This document shows positions 27,304 through 36,698 of a stretch of DNA of 64,000 nt, piece by piece (positions within the stretch are counted from its first letter, which is position 1; every line of letters starts with the position of its first letter). A program made the position numbers and the translations under genes. Under the pieces are notes generated by a model, which saw nothing but the letters and a program-made list of their open reading frames with translations, did no database searches and had not been told where the DNA came from. This DNA is from JANPBY01 sp963851405 (GTDB lineage Bacteria > Actinomycetota > Actinomycetes > DATJPE01), in assembly GCA_963851405.1 (NCBI GenBank), contig CAWKPB010000005.1, positions 481,294 to 545,293 on the forward strand. The letters run 5' to 3'.

Positions 27304-28284
27304 GTGAAGGTGTTGGTCACCGGCGCGTCCGGGATGTTGGGCAGCTCGGTCGCAAACCTGCTGGCGCGCCGCGGTGACGACGTGACGGTGCTGCAGCGGC
27401 GGCCCAGCGGATTGGGCCTTCGGGAGGTGTTGGCCGACATCAAGGATCGTGATCGGGTCCGGGAGGCCGTGCGGTCGTGCGACGGGGTGGTTCATCTGGC
27501 GGCGAAGGTCAATGTGGTCGGGCCCTGGTCGGAGTACGTCGCAGCCAATGTGGAAGGTACCGAGTCGGTGGTCGAGGCCGCTCGGGCCGAGGGGGTGGCC
27601 TCGTTTGTGCACACTTCGTCCCCGTCCGTTGCGCACGCCGGCGCTTCGCTGGTCGGGGCGGGCGCGCAGCCGGCCGATCCAGATCGTGCGCGCGGTCGCT
27701 ACTCCAGGAGTAAGGCGATGGCCGAGCGGGTCGCGCTGGGTGCGCACTCGCAGGACTTCGCTGTGGTGGCCGTACGCCCCCACCTCGTGTGGGGACCGGG
27801 CGACCGTCAGCTGATCGGTCGAATCGTCGATCGGGCGCGGGCGCGCCGCCTGGCGGTGGTCGGGTCGGGAACGTCGCTCATCGACACCACCTATGTGGAC
27901 AATGCCGCAGATGCCCTGGTTGCCGCGCTGGATCGAGCGGGCGTCGCTGGCGGCGAGGCGTACGTGGTGAGCAATGGGGAGCCCCGCCCGGTTCGCGAGA
28001 TCCTTGAGTCGGTGTGCGCGGCTGCCGGGGTGCCTGGCCCGCGCCTACGGGTGCCCTTTGCTGCCGCCTGGCTAGGCGGCGCCGCCGCGGACACGATCTG
28101 GTCAGTCTCGGGTCGGGACTCGGACCCGCCGATGACCCGCTTTCTGGCCGAACAACTCTCGACCGCCCACTGGTTCGACCAGCGCCGTACCCAAGCCGCC
28201 TTGGCCTGGGCGCCGCGGATCCGTTTGCAGGAGGGATTCCAGCGCCTGGCTGCGTTCTACGCTCCGTCCGGCAGGAGCCAATGA
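27304..28284 (+). CDS. oleD: OleD, NADPH-dependent 2-alkyl-3-ketoalkanoate reductase
   Basis: The product (about 326 residues) begins VKVLVTGASGMLGSSVANLL, has the catalytic YSRSKAMAE near 135 and a DTTYVDNAADALV near 197, all features of 3-beta-hydroxysteroid-dehydrogenase-type extended SDRs. OleD reduces the beta-keto acid from OleA to the beta-hydroxy acid used by OleC. I start at GTG 27304, 13 bases after oleBC; an upstream extension of the frame runs inside oleBC and is not used. Confidence 0.9.
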   Translation: MKVLVTGASGMLGSSVANLLARRGDDVTVLQRRPSGLGLREVLADIKDRDRVREAVRSCDGVVHLAAKVNVVGPWSEYVAANVEGTESVVEAARAEGVASFVHTSSPSVAHAGASLVGAGAQPADPDRARGRYSRSKAMAERVALGAHSQDFAVVAVRPHLVWGPGDRQLIGRIVDRARARRLAVVGSGTSLIDTTYVDNAADALVAALDRAGVAGGEAYVVSNGEPRPVREILESVCAAAGVPGPRLRVPFAAAWLGGAAADTIWSVSGRDSDPPMTRFLAEQLSTAHWFDQRRTQAALAWAPRIRLQEGFQRLAAFYAPSGRSQ

Positions 28285-28318
28285 CTGTCAGGTCCTGATC
28301 GATCACGGGCCCTCTCAC

Positions 28319-28338
28319 GTGCCCTTGTCGCAGGGCAC
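28319..28338. terminator. hairpin after oleD
   Basis: GTGCCCT and AGGGCAC form a perfect 7-bp stem around a 6-base loop, 35 bases after the oleD stop. There is no T-run. It is the likely end of the olefin transcript. Confidence 0.4.
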
Positions 28339-28410
28339 TTCATCCGTGCTCCCTCGATGATGGGGGGACCCGTCCGAGCGCGGTCGGCTACTCAGGTCCA
28401 TCCTTGGAGG

Positions 28411-28881
28411 ATGACCACTTGGCGGACGCTGGCGGGTGTTGCTGCGGTTGCGCTCGTCGTCTTCTATGCAGTCGGCTCTGGGATTTGGGTGTCGACCAAT
28501 CCCGGCTGGTACGCCAGCTTGGACAAGCCCAGCTGGCAACCGCCGGACTTCGTCTTCGGGCTGATCTGGCCGTACAACTTCATCGCCCTCGCCGTGGTCG
28601 GGGTGTTGGTGACGCGATGGGGTAGCAGTAGGGCTGTCGGTGCATGGCTGGCTGTGGCAGCCGTCAGCGTCGTGTGTGCCCTCGCCTGGGCGTATCTCTT
28701 CTACGTCCCCCACCACTTGACCGCCTCTGCCCTTGCCCTGGCAGGTGCGGCAGTCCTGACAGCGGTACTGGTCGCCCTCACCTGGTCTGTGACCCCGGGC
28801 GGAGCGCTGGCCCTGCTGCCTTACCTGGTCTGGGTCTGCCTGGCGACCTCGCTCGCCGTCGGCTATGCGCGATTGGGGTGA
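28411..28881 (+). CDS. TspO/MBR family protein
   Basis: About 156 residues with five hydrophobic segments. The WYASLDKPSWQPPDFVFGLIWPYN region (core KPSWQPPDFVFGLIWPYN) is the family signature, followed by the aromatic helix LAWAYLFYVPHHLTAS. TspO proteins bind tetrapyrroles or sterols in the membrane and influence their transport or breakdown. The ATG at 28411 is immediately preceded by GGAGG, an unusually short spacing, so an alternative start just downstream cannot be excluded. Confidence 0.8.
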   Translation: MTTWRTLAGVAAVALVVFYAVGSGIWVSTNPGWYASLDKPSWQPPDFVFGLIWPYNFIALAVVGVLVTRWGSSRAVGAWLAVAAVSVVCALAWAYLFYVPHHLTASALALAGAAVLTAVLVALTWSVTPGGALALLPYLVWVCLATSLAVGYARLG

Positions 28882-28963
28882 AGCCCGACTCGACCCCACG
28901 CTGGGCGCTGGGCGAACCGCATAAATAGTCGACATCCAAGATCCCTGGCGACAGGGTGAGCCA

Positions 28964-30247
28964 GTGACGGGTCGCGGGCCTGCGGGGCGAACCACGAGAA
29001 CACCGCTCACCTACCAGCCGTTTCGATGGCTACTCCTCAGCCGCGGGGCGAGCCACTTCGGCAATGCTGTCGCCCCGATTGCCCTCGCGTTCGCGGTCCT
29101 GGACCTCACCGGGTCCGCGGCGGCGCTGGGGCTAGTGGTTGCCTGCCGGACGATCCCTCAAGTCCTGCTGGTGTTGTTTGGCGGCGTCGTCGCGGACCGG
29201 TTTCCGCGGACTACCGTCATCGTTTCATCGAACGCGGTCGGCGCCTTGACCCAAGGAGTCGCCGCAACCCTGGTTATCACCGGCCGCGCGTCGATCTGGC
29301 AACTCGCAGTCATCGAGGCACTGAACGGCGCCGCGACAGCCTTCTCGTTCCCGGCGGGTGCTGGGCTTACGCCACAGACGGTCCCGAACTCCGTACTTCA
29401 GCAGGCCAACGCGTTGCTGCGGCTCGTGATCAACGGTTCGGTCATCGGCGGAGCCGCCATCGGCGGTCTGCTTGTCGCATCGGTGGGATCTGGGTGGGCG
29501 TTAGCTGTCGACGCGGCAACATTCGGGCTTGCTGCAGCCTTCGTCGCGCGAATCCGACTCGTCGACGAGACGACAGCGCGCTCGGTGGCGCCACACCATC
29601 CGGACGGACTCGAATCGGCAACTCCACGAACGAGCGTGATCGACGATCTACGCGTCGGCTGGGTGGCCTTCGCCTCTCGAACGTGGCTGTGGACGGTGGT
29701 CCTCGCCTTCTCCATGATCAATGCCGCCTGGGCCGGATCCATCGGGGTTCTGGGCCCGGTCGTGGCCGACGACTCCATCGGGCGGGCCGCCTGGGGCTTC
29801 GTGCTGTCGGCGGAGGCCGTCGGAATGGTCATCGGTGCTCTGACCGCGCTGCGACTACGACCGCGCCGCACGTTGCTCGTAGGCATGCTCGGGATCGCCG
29901 CGATGCTCCCCTTCTTGATCGTCTTGGCGACGCGGCCGACCACCCTGGCACTCATCGTCACTGCACTGGCCACTGGCCTTGGCATGGAGACGTTTGGGAT
30001 CTATTGGGATCTCACGGTGCAGCAACACATACCGCAGGAGATCCTTAGCCGCGTTTACGCGTACGACATGCTCGGCTCGCTGATGTTCATCCCCATCGGC
30101 CAAGTCGTTGCCGGCCCGGTCGCCGATTGGATCGGCGCCGAGGAGGCACTGCTCATGGCGGCGGGCATCATCGCCTTGGCGACCTTGGCGACACTGGCCG
30201 TGCCCTCCGTTCGGAGCCTGGAGCGCACCGACCTGGAATCGGCCTAG
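28964..30247 (+). CDS. MFS transporter (EntS/MFS_3-like)
   Basis: The 427-residue protein has twelve membrane segments, the loop-2/3 motif GGVVADRFPRTTVIV (core GVVADRFPR) and a central hydrophilic loop with DDLRVGWVAFASRTWL. This is the layout of EntS-like MFS exporters for siderophores or drugs. It starts at GTG 28964. The substrate is not known; it is convergent with the LysR gene downstream. Confidence 0.85.
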   Translation: MTGRGPAGRTTRTPLTYQPFRWLLLSRGASHFGNAVAPIALAFAVLDLTGSAAALGLVVACRTIPQVLLVLFGGVVADRFPRTTVIVSSNAVGALTQGVAATLVITGRASIWQLAVIEALNGAATAFSFPAGAGLTPQTVPNSVLQQANALLRLVINGSVIGGAAIGGLLVASVGSGWALAVDAATFGLAAAFVARIRLVDETTARSVAPHHPDGLESATPRTSVIDDLRVGWVAFASRTWLWTVVLAFSMINAAWAGSIGVLGPVVADDSIGRAAWGFVLSAEAVGMVIGALTALRLRPRRTLLVGMLGIAAMLPFLIVLATRPTTLALIVTALATGLGMETFGIYWDLTVQQHIPQEILSRVYAYDMLGSLMFIPIGQVVAGPVADWIGAEEALLMAAGIIALATLATLAVPSVRSLERTDLESA

Positions 30248-30255
30248 CGGCCAGG

Positions 30256-31170
30256 TCAGACGGTCGGCGGCATGGCCCGACAGGTTTCGACGGCGAGCTC
30301 GATGAACCGTTGTGTGGCAGCGGCTTGAGTGCGGCCGCGCATGACCCCGAGTCCGATGGCGCGCGGAGGCAAGGGTGGCTCGAGGCGACGCACCACCGTG
30401 CCTGGGTCTGCGGTGTCCACGGCGAGCAAGGGCATGACCGCCGGGCCCATCCCGGCCCGCACCATCGCCTGCACGGCGCTGTTGTCGTTGGACCGGAAGG
30501 CGTAGCTCGCCTCGACACCGTGTTCGCGCAGGCCGTATTCGATTTGTCGTTGGCACGAGCAGTCCTGCTCGCCAACCATGGGCCGATGACTGAGCCCCCC
30601 AATAGGGAAGGGGTCGTCGGTCCGCTCAGTGCCCGGAAGGACGACGACGAACGGGTCTTGGCGCAGCTCGATGAGCTCGATGCGGTCATCGGGAGACGGC
30701 CCGACCATGAAGGCGAGATCCAACTCATCGTCGATCAGTCCGTCTACGAGAACGGAATCGAGATCGGTCTCCACGAGGCGGATGTCCACGTCCGGTGTCT
30801 CTGATCGGAATCTGGCGACGATGGCTGGGAGCAGCTTGACGGACACGCTTTGAAAGGTGCCGATGGTCAGTCGCCCGGAGGTCCCCGCGCGCAGATCGGC
30901 GAGGTCCTGCCCGACCTGCGCGACCCGATCCAGGATCGATTCCGCATGTCCGAGCAGCACCCGTCCGGCGGGGGTCAGCTCGGGGCGTCGTGGACCGCCG
31001 AGACGGTCAAACACGGGTTCGCCCAGAGCCCGCTCGAGGCTGCCTATTTGCTGGCTGATGGCTGACTGCGAGAACCCCAGCCGGACGGCTGCCTGGCCGA
31101 AGGAGCCCTCCTCCGCCACCGCACGCAGGGCGGACAGGTGGCGGATCTGGAGTTCGTGGATACCCGACAT
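30256..31170 (-). CDS. LysR family transcriptional regulator
   Basis: About 304 residues: an N-terminal winged helix (IRHLSALRAVAEEGSFGQAA, LGFSQSAISQQIGSLERALG) and a periplasmic-binding-protein-like effector domain (GTSGRLTIGTFQSVSVKLLP and onward). The start at 31170 (MSGIHELQ) is chosen over ATG 31182. It is divergent from a small gene at 31265, with inverted CATAAGC/GCTTATG sequences in the shared 95-base region, which may be its binding sites. Confidence 0.88.
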   Translation of the reverse strand: MSGIHELQIRHLSALRAVAEEGSFGQAAVRLGFSQSAISQQIGSLERALGEPVFDRLGGPRRPELTPAGRVLLGHAESILDRVAQVGQDLADLRAGTSGRLTIGTFQSVSVKLLPAIVARFRSETPDVDIRLVETDLDSVLVDGLIDDELDLAFMVGPSPDDRIELIELRQDPFVVVLPGTERTDDPFPIGGLSHRPMVGEQDCSCQRQIEYGLREHGVEASYAFRSNDNSAVQAMVRAGMGPAVMPLLAVDTADPGTVVRRLEPPLPPRAIGLGVMRGRTQAAATQRFIELAVETCRAMPPTV

Positions 31171-31173
31171 GAA

Positions 31174-31222
31174 CATAAGCATAACCGATTAATATGATGA
31201 AAAAGCATCGTTTGCGCTTATG
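31174..31222. promoter_or_regulatory. inverted repeat CATAAGC...GCTTATG in a divergent promoter region
   Basis: CATAAGC at 31174-31180 and GCTTATG at 31216-31222 are perfect inverted 7-mers, 35 bases apart, flanking an AT-rich stretch with TAATAT (a possible -10). The region separates the LysR gene from the small gene at 31265 and could hold LysR sites. Confidence 0.4.
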
Positions 31223-31264
31223 ACTAAGGAGACGTACCTTCACAGATGAGGAAAGGAGCTTCCC

Positions 31265-31585
31265 GTGACCTACACGTTGAACACCCCCGTCTCGTGCAAC
31301 GCCCAGACCCAGCAGTTGGTGGATGCGCTGGCCGAGGACCTGGCCCGCGATGGCCTGTCCGGTCACGAGGCCCAGGTTGTGGCCCTCGCCGACCAGGCCT
31401 GCGTGCTCGGCGTGGAGCCCACGCTGATCGGCGTGCTCCTGGACACCTCCGCCCCGGCTGTCGTGCGGCTGCGGGCCTTCGCTGCGGTGACGGTGTCGAT
31501 GGTCGTGCTCCTGGACTGTGAGCGTCATGTCGGCTCGGACGTGACTGCCGTGCCTTCGCGCGTACTCGCCGACCTGAGCGTCTAG
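31265..31585 (+). CDS. hypothetical actinobacterial protein, 106 aa
   Basis: A strong ribosome site (GGAAAGGAG) precedes GTG 31265. The peptide begins MTYTLNTPVSCNAQTQQLVD and appears soluble and helical, with a Leu/Ala/Val-rich centre and no membrane segment of convincing length. I do not recognise a family. Its divergent position next to a LysR gene with inverted sites between them suggests control by that regulator. Confidence 0.65.
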   Translation: MTYTLNTPVSCNAQTQQLVDALAEDLARDGLSGHEAQVVALADQACVLGVEPTLIGVLLDTSAPAVVRLRAFAAVTVSMVVLLDCERHVGSDVTAVPSRVLADLSV

Positions 31586-31631
31586 GCCCCTGGGTCCCGG
31601 CTCCACGGGCGCCAACCGCGATGATGGCCCC

Positions 31632-33428
31632 GTGGAGCCGCCGCCGCGTCTGACGTTAGGGCGAACTGCTGGCGTGCTGCTGGCGACCCTGTTCGTTTCC
31701 CTGGCGCTCGCAGTCCCCGCGGCGGCGCAGATCCGGCAGTCGGCGAGTGCTGTTGGGGCGGTCGTTCCGCCCACCCCCACGGCTTCGTCCGCCCCGAGTA
31801 CCTCGGCGAGCGCAACTCCCTCCGTCACGCCAAAGCCGTCACCCTCGGTCACGACGGAGCCCTCCTCGAGCCCCTCGAGCACGGTCGACCCGTCCGAATC
31901 TCCAGCTGTTTCGGCGTCGGAGTCCCCGCTGCCGGAGGTCTCCAAGTCCACCGGCTCGGGCACCAAGGACCGGGCGCCGCGTCCACCAGCATCTACCGAC
32001 TCGTCGATCTCGATGGGGTCCGTACTCGTCGCCTTGGTCGTCCTGGGCGCCGCCGGATTGGTGCTGCGGACGGCCACGCGCCGTAGACGTGGCACCGGCC
32101 AGGCCCTCGATGCCGGGCCGGATGCGGAAGCGGCCGTTCCTGCCGTTCTGGTGCAGGACACGGACCCTGCGTCGGTCGCGCTGACGTCGAAGTTCGTGAT
32201 CGAGCTGGGCCAGGCGATGGTGGACTCGAACGATCCCGTTCCGCACGTTCAGGCGACTCTCGCGCGGGTCGGGGCGGTCAACGGAGTGCCCGACATGGAG
32301 GTTCTGGTCTTCCCGACGGCCCTGATGGTCACGGCGGGCGGCGAGACCGCGCAGACGGTGGTCTCAGCGGCCGGCCAGTCCACTCTTCGACTCGATCAGG
32401 TGGACGCGATCTTCCGGGTGGCCGCGGCCGCGGCCAACGGGAGCCTTCCGCCAGCCCGAGGCCGGGAAATGCTGCGTGCGGCCAGCTTGCTGAAACCGCC
32501 GTTCACCCCGGTGGCGAGAGTCCTCGGTTACGCCGTCATGACCCTTGGGTTGGCTCTGGTACTGGGGAGTGGTTGGCGTGACCTGCTGGTGGCCGGGGCC
32601 CTCGGCGTTGGCGTGGGGGTCGTGCGTATCTCCATGGTGAACGTGAGTCAGCCGTTCCAAGTGTTCCAGCCCATTGGGAGTGCGTTCGGTGTCTCGATCG
32701 TTGTCTTCCTGCTGGCCCGGACCGGCGCAGACATCGGGGTGATCGCGCCGATTGTGGCGCCGCTGGTCATGTTTCTGCCCGGGGCACTCCTGACCACGTC
32801 CGTGATCGAGTTGGCGACCGGGCAGATGATCTCCGGTGCAGGACGACTAGCCGCAGGTGCCCTTCAGCTTGTGCTGCTTGCCCTCGGGATCCTGGCTGCC
32901 GCCCAGCTGGTGGGTATCCCAGGCGCGTCCTTGGAGACCGCGACTCCTCACCCACTTGGGAACCTGGCCCCCTGGTTCGGAGTGGCTGTTTTCGGAGCGG
33001 GATTGGTTGTCCATCAATGTGCGCGCCGCTCGTCGTTCGTCTGGATCGTGTTGTTGCTCTACGTCGCCTACTCCGCTCAAGTGGTCGGTGGCTTGCTGTT
33101 CGGAGTTCAACTGTCTGCGTTCGTGGGTGCGGCAGCCATGACACCGGCCGCCATGTTGGTGTCGCGGCTACCTTCCGGGCCACCGCTGCTGGTGAGTTTC
33201 CTGCCGGGCTTCTGGCTGCTCGTTCCTGGTGCCCTCGGGCTGGTCGGAGTGACGACGCTCCTGGGGGAGAACTTGTCCGACGGTGTTCAGGCGCTGTTCA
33301 CTACCGGCCTCACCATGATCGAAATCGCCCTGGGCATCTTGGTTGGATTGGCCGTCGGACGGCTCGTCATCGGGGTTCTGGATCGGAAACTGCGCGGGTC
33401 GCGGGACGACCCCGCGCCGCTTCGCTGA
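31632..33428 (+). CDS. ThrE-type threonine/serine exporter with secreted linker
   Basis: The 598-residue protein starts with a signal-like hydrophobic segment (GVLLATLFVSLALAVPAAAQ), then a roughly 80-residue Ser/Thr/Pro-rich stretch, one membrane helix near 125, a cytosolic ThrE domain (FVIELGQAMVDSNDPVPHVQ) and about ten C-terminal membrane helices including GADIGVIAPIVAPLVMFLPG. This is the ThrE layout (ThrE plus ThrE_2 halves), which exports threonine and serine. The Ser/Thr/Pro linker is longer than I would expect for the Corynebacterium protein. Start GTG 31632. Confidence 0.82.
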   Translation: MEPPPRLTLGRTAGVLLATLFVSLALAVPAAAQIRQSASAVGAVVPPTPTASSAPSTSASATPSVTPKPSPSVTTEPSSSPSSTVDPSESPAVSASESPLPEVSKSTGSGTKDRAPRPPASTDSSISMGSVLVALVVLGAAGLVLRTATRRRRGTGQALDAGPDAEAAVPAVLVQDTDPASVALTSKFVIELGQAMVDSNDPVPHVQATLARVGAVNGVPDMEVLVFPTALMVTAGGETAQTVVSAAGQSTLRLDQVDAIFRVAAAAANGSLPPARGREMLRAASLLKPPFTPVARVLGYAVMTLGLALVLGSGWRDLLVAGALGVGVGVVRISMVNVSQPFQVFQPIGSAFGVSIVVFLLARTGADIGVIAPIVAPLVMFLPGALLTTSVIELATGQMISGAGRLAAGALQLVLLALGILAAAQLVGIPGASLETATPHPLGNLAPWFGVAVFGAGLVVHQCARRSSFVWIVLLLYVAYSAQVVGGLLFGVQLSAFVGAAAMTPAAMLVSRLPSGPPLLVSFLPGFWLLVPGALGLVGVTTLLGENLSDGVQALFTTGLTMIEIALGILVGLAVGRLVIGVLDRKLRGSRDDPAPLR

Positions 33429-33435
33429 GGCGCGC

Positions 33436-34290
33436 TCAGGCGCCGATTTCGGTCCGGACGGCGTACAACTCGGGGAAGAATGTGAGGTCCAGGGCCGCGC
33501 GCAGAAACCCCACTCCGCTCGAGCCGCCGGTCCCGGGCTTCCAGCCGATCATCCGCTCGACGGTCTTCAAGTGCCGGAATCGCCATAGCTGGAAGTTCTC
33601 CTCTACGTCGACCAACTCCTCGCAGGTCTCGTATGCAGCCCAGTGCTCGGTTGGGTCCTCATAGATCCGTTGAATGACCGGGACGAGGTCCGGCGAAAAC
33701 ACGTGCGCCTTGGTCAGGTCGCGGTTCAGGAGTTCGATGGGAACGGCGTGCCCCTGGCGAGCCAAATAGTGGAGGAACTCGTCGTACAGGCTTGGGGCGA
33801 CGAGCCGGTCCTGCAGCATCTGTCGGGCGACTTCATCGTGATCGAAGATCTCGACCATCGCGCGATTCTTGTTGCCCAGGACGAACTCCACCGCCCGATA
33901 CTGATAACTCTGAAAGCCGGAAGACGTTCCGAGATGTCCTCGGAACTCGGCGTATTCCGACGGCGTCAGCGTCGCAAGCACCGACCACTGTTCGGTCAGC
34001 GTGCGCTGGATGTGTTTGATTCGGGCGAGGCTCTTCAATGCTGCCGGGAGTTCGTCGATGCTGAGGTGGTGCTGGGCGGCGAGCAACTCGTGGAGCATCA
34101 ACTTCAGCCACAGTTCAGACGTCTGGTGCTGGATGATGAACAGCATCTCGTCGTGGTGAGGCGGTTGACTCACCACTTGCTGCGCGGAGAGCAAGTCGTC
34201 CAGGTGCAGGTACTCCCCGTACGACAAGTTGACGCGGAAGTCCGAGACAATGCCGGACTCGATCGGACGGGTGTTCGTGTCCTCCTGCAT
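33436..34290 (-). CDS. kynA: tryptophan 2,3-dioxygenase
   Basis: At 284 residues it has normal length and the hallmark segments: SYGEYLHLDDLLSAQ, DEMLFIIQHQTSELWLKLML, GFQSYQYRAVEFVLGNKN, and the haem-ligand region FQLWRFRHLKTVERMIG followed by GTGGSSGVGFLR. The haem enzyme opens the indole ring of L-tryptophan to N-formylkynurenine. It is divergent from the catabolic operon starting at 34342, sharing a promoter region of about 50 bases. ATG 34290 is preferred; ATG 34332 would leave almost no promoter. Confidence 0.95.
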   Translation of the reverse strand: MQEDTNTRPIESGIVSDFRVNLSYGEYLHLDDLLSAQQVVSQPPHHDEMLFIIQHQTSELWLKLMLHELLAAQHHLSIDELPAALKSLARIKHIQRTLTEQWSVLATLTPSEYAEFRGHLGTSSGFQSYQYRAVEFVLGNKNRAMVEIFDHDEVARQMLQDRLVAPSLYDEFLHYLARQGHAVPIELLNRDLTKAHVFSPDLVPVIQRIYEDPTEHWAAYETCEELVDVEENFQLWRFRHLKTVERMIGWKPGTGGSSGVGFLRAALDLTFFPELYAVRTEIGA

Positions 34291-34341
34291 GGCCTCACTG
34301 TAGGCAGCCCGGGGGGGCTCGTGGGCTGACATGCTGGGGTG

Positions 34342-35415
34342 ATGGCAGGCGTAGACAGGGCCGCGGGGCCTGAGCGCGGGCCCACGATTGCCACATCCGG
34401 GGCCGTTGACGTCCATTCGCACGTCGTCCCTCGGGGGTGGCCCGATCTTTCGGAGGCCGTCGGCCCTGCCATCGACTGGCCCAGGTTGCGCATCGACACC
34501 GAGCGGGAGGCGATGATCCTGCTGGGTGATCGGGAGTTCCGGCGGATCTCGGCAGAGGCGTGGGATCCGGAGGTGCGCCTTGCCGACATGGACACTGAGG
34601 ACGTTGCCGCCCAGGTTGTGTCGCCGACGCCGGTCTTCTTCTCCTACGATCGCCCGCCCGAGCAGGCGGTCAAGGTGGCTCGGATCTTCAACGATCTGGC
34701 GCTGGAGGTCTGCGCGGCAGCTCCGGCCCGCCTGTTGCCCTTCTGTCAGGTGCCTTTGCAGGATCCGGACGCTGCCTGCGCTGAGTTGGACCGGTGTCTG
34801 TCCGTGGGCTTCCTCGGGGTGGAGATCGGGAACCACGTGGGCGATCGGGATCTCGACGATCCCGGGATCGAGATGTTTCTACAGCATTGTGCGGCGCGGT
34901 CGGTTCCCGTTTTCGTCCACCCGTGGGACATGCCCCGAACGCAGCGGACTGACCGTTGGATGGCGCAATGGCTCACCGGAATGCCGGCGGAGACGCACCT
35001 GTCCATCACTGCGCTGATCCTGGGTGGCGTCCTCGACCGGGTCTCAGACTCGTTGCGAATCTGCTTCGCCCATGGTGGCGGATCGTTCGCCTTCTGGCTG
35101 GGTCGCATGGACAACGCGTGGCATCGACGCCACGACGTCGTGGGGACCTCACTTCATCCGCCCTCGCACTACGTGGAAAGGCTGTATGTGGACAGCGTGG
35201 TTTTTGATCCACGGGCCTTGCGACTGCTGGTCGACGTCATGGGAGCAGATCGGGTCGTCCTCGGAAGCGACTATCCCTACCCGCTGGGTGAACGCCCCGT
35301 AGGCGCGATGGTCAGGGAGAGCGCGCTGATTTCCGAAGAGGAGAAGGAGTTGGTTCTCCGTGACAATGCGTTGAGATTCCTTGGGCTATCACCATCGACG
35401 GAGAGTGCTGCATGA
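34342..35415 (+). CDS. 2-amino-3-carboxymuconate-6-semialdehyde decarboxylase (ACMSD)
   Basis: The 357-residue amidohydrolase has the metal motif VDVHSHVVP near residue 24, the phrase SPTPVFFSY near 95, HPWDMPR near 195, FAHGGGSFAF near 235 and GSDYPYPLGE near 312. These are ACMSD signatures. It decarboxylates ACMS to 2-aminomuconate semialdehyde, steering the pathway away from NAD synthesis. The stop overlaps the start of kynU. GTG 34339 just before is an alternative start. Confidence 0.92.
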   Translation: MAGVDRAAGPERGPTIATSGAVDVHSHVVPRGWPDLSEAVGPAIDWPRLRIDTEREAMILLGDREFRRISAEAWDPEVRLADMDTEDVAAQVVSPTPVFFSYDRPPEQAVKVARIFNDLALEVCAAAPARLLPFCQVPLQDPDAACAELDRCLSVGFLGVEIGNHVGDRDLDDPGIEMFLQHCAARSVPVFVHPWDMPRTQRTDRWMAQWLTGMPAETHLSITALILGGVLDRVSDSLRICFAHGGGSFAFWLGRMDNAWHRRHDVVGTSLHPPSHYVERLYVDSVVFDPRALRLLVDVMGADRVVLGSDYPYPLGERPVGAMVRESALISEEEKELVLRDNALRFLGLSPSTESAA

Positions 35416-36698
35416 GTTCGCTCGAAGTGGCTCGGGCTCTAGAGTCCAGCGACCCGCTGCCCTCGCGCAGAGGCGAGTTCCGTGTGCCGATGCGACGGGA
35501 GGGCGCGGAGATCGCCTATTTCGCGGGGAACTCCTTGGGACTGCAACCCGCTCGGGTGGCGACAGACGTGAAGCAGGAGTTGGACGACTGGGCTGCGTTG
35601 GGTGTTGAGGGACACGAAGAGGCCGCCAGGCCCTGGGTGCGATATCACGAATTCCTGCGGGCTCCGGCGGCGAGACTGGTCGGTGCGCGCGAACATGAGG
35701 TGGTCGCGATGAACTCGCTGACCGTAAACCTCCATTTGCTGATGGCGTCCTTCTACCGGCCGACTCCGGACCGCTACCGCATCGTCATCGAGGACTCGGC
35801 TTTCCCGTCCGACAGTTACGCCGTCAAGAGCCACGCGGCCTTCCGGGGATACGACCAGAAAGACGCCGTTGTGCGCGTGAAGCCACGGGAGGGGGAGCAT
35901 TGCCTTCGGACCGAGGACGTGGCCGAGTTGTTACGGCAACAGGGTGACCGGATCGCCCTGGTGTTGTTCGGTGGGGTCAACTTCCTGACCGGAGAGCTGA
36001 TGGACATACCGACGATTACCCGGCTGGGTCAAGATGCCGGCGCGGTCGTCGGGTGGGATCTCGCCCATGCAGCGGGGAACGTCCCTCTTCGCCTGCATGA
36101 TTGGGGGGTCGATTTCGCTGCTTGGTGCACGTACAAGTATTTGAATTCCGGTCCGGGTGCGGTCGCTGGTGTCTTTGTCCATGAGCGGCACGTCGGCGAC
36201 GCGTCGCTCCACCGGCTCGCCGGTTGGTGGAGTAATGACCCAGCCAACCGGTTCGAGATGCTCGCTGAGCTCACGCCCACGCGGTCTGCTGACGCCTGGC
36301 AGTTGTCGAATCCTCCGATCCTGGCGATGACCCCGGTGCTGAGCTCGCTCTCCATATTCGACGCCGTGGGGATGACCGCTCTTCGCGAACGTAGTCAGCG
36401 CCTGACCGCCTACCTCGAGTCGCTCCTGGACGCTGCCCTTCCGGCGATCGGCGCTTCGATCCTGACGCCCCGAGATCCGGAGGCCCGCGGCGCCCAATTG
36501 TCCGTACGGGTCGAGGGCTCAGATGCCGGCGAGCAGGCCGCTCGGATGCGCCATGACCACGCAGTGATCGCGGATGTCAGAAGGCCCAGAGTGATTCGGC
36601 TGGCCCCGACGCCGCTCTATAACACCTACGAGGACTGTCTGCGCGCCGTTGATGCGCTAGTAGCGTCGGCAGCACACGCACCCAAGGGAGCCTCGTGA
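35412..36698 (+). CDS. kynU: kynureninase
   Basis: The 428-residue PLP enzyme has EIAYFAGNSLGLQP near residue 40, GWDLAHAAGNVPL near 215 and the PLP lysine in TYKYLNSGPGAVAG near 242. It cleaves 3-hydroxykynurenine to 3-hydroxyanthranilate and alanine. Both ends overlap neighbours (ACMSD and kmo) by four bases, so this is a tightly packed operon. Confidence 0.95.
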   Translation: MSSLEVARALESSDPLPSRRGEFRVPMRREGAEIAYFAGNSLGLQPARVATDVKQELDDWAALGVEGHEEAARPWVRYHEFLRAPAARLVGAREHEVVAMNSLTVNLHLLMASFYRPTPDRYRIVIEDSAFPSDSYAVKSHAAFRGYDQKDAVVRVKPREGEHCLRTEDVAELLRQQGDRIALVLFGGVNFLTGELMDIPTITRLGQDAGAVVGWDLAHAAGNVPLRLHDWGVDFAAWCTYKYLNSGPGAVAGVFVHERHVGDASLHRLAGWWSNDPANRFEMLAELTPTRSADAWQLSNPPILAMTPVLSSLSIFDAVGMTALRERSQRLTAYLESLLDAALPAIGASILTPRDPEARGAQLSVRVEGSDAGEQAARMRHDHAVIADVRRPRVIRLAPTPLYNTYEDCLRAVDALVASAAHAPKGAS

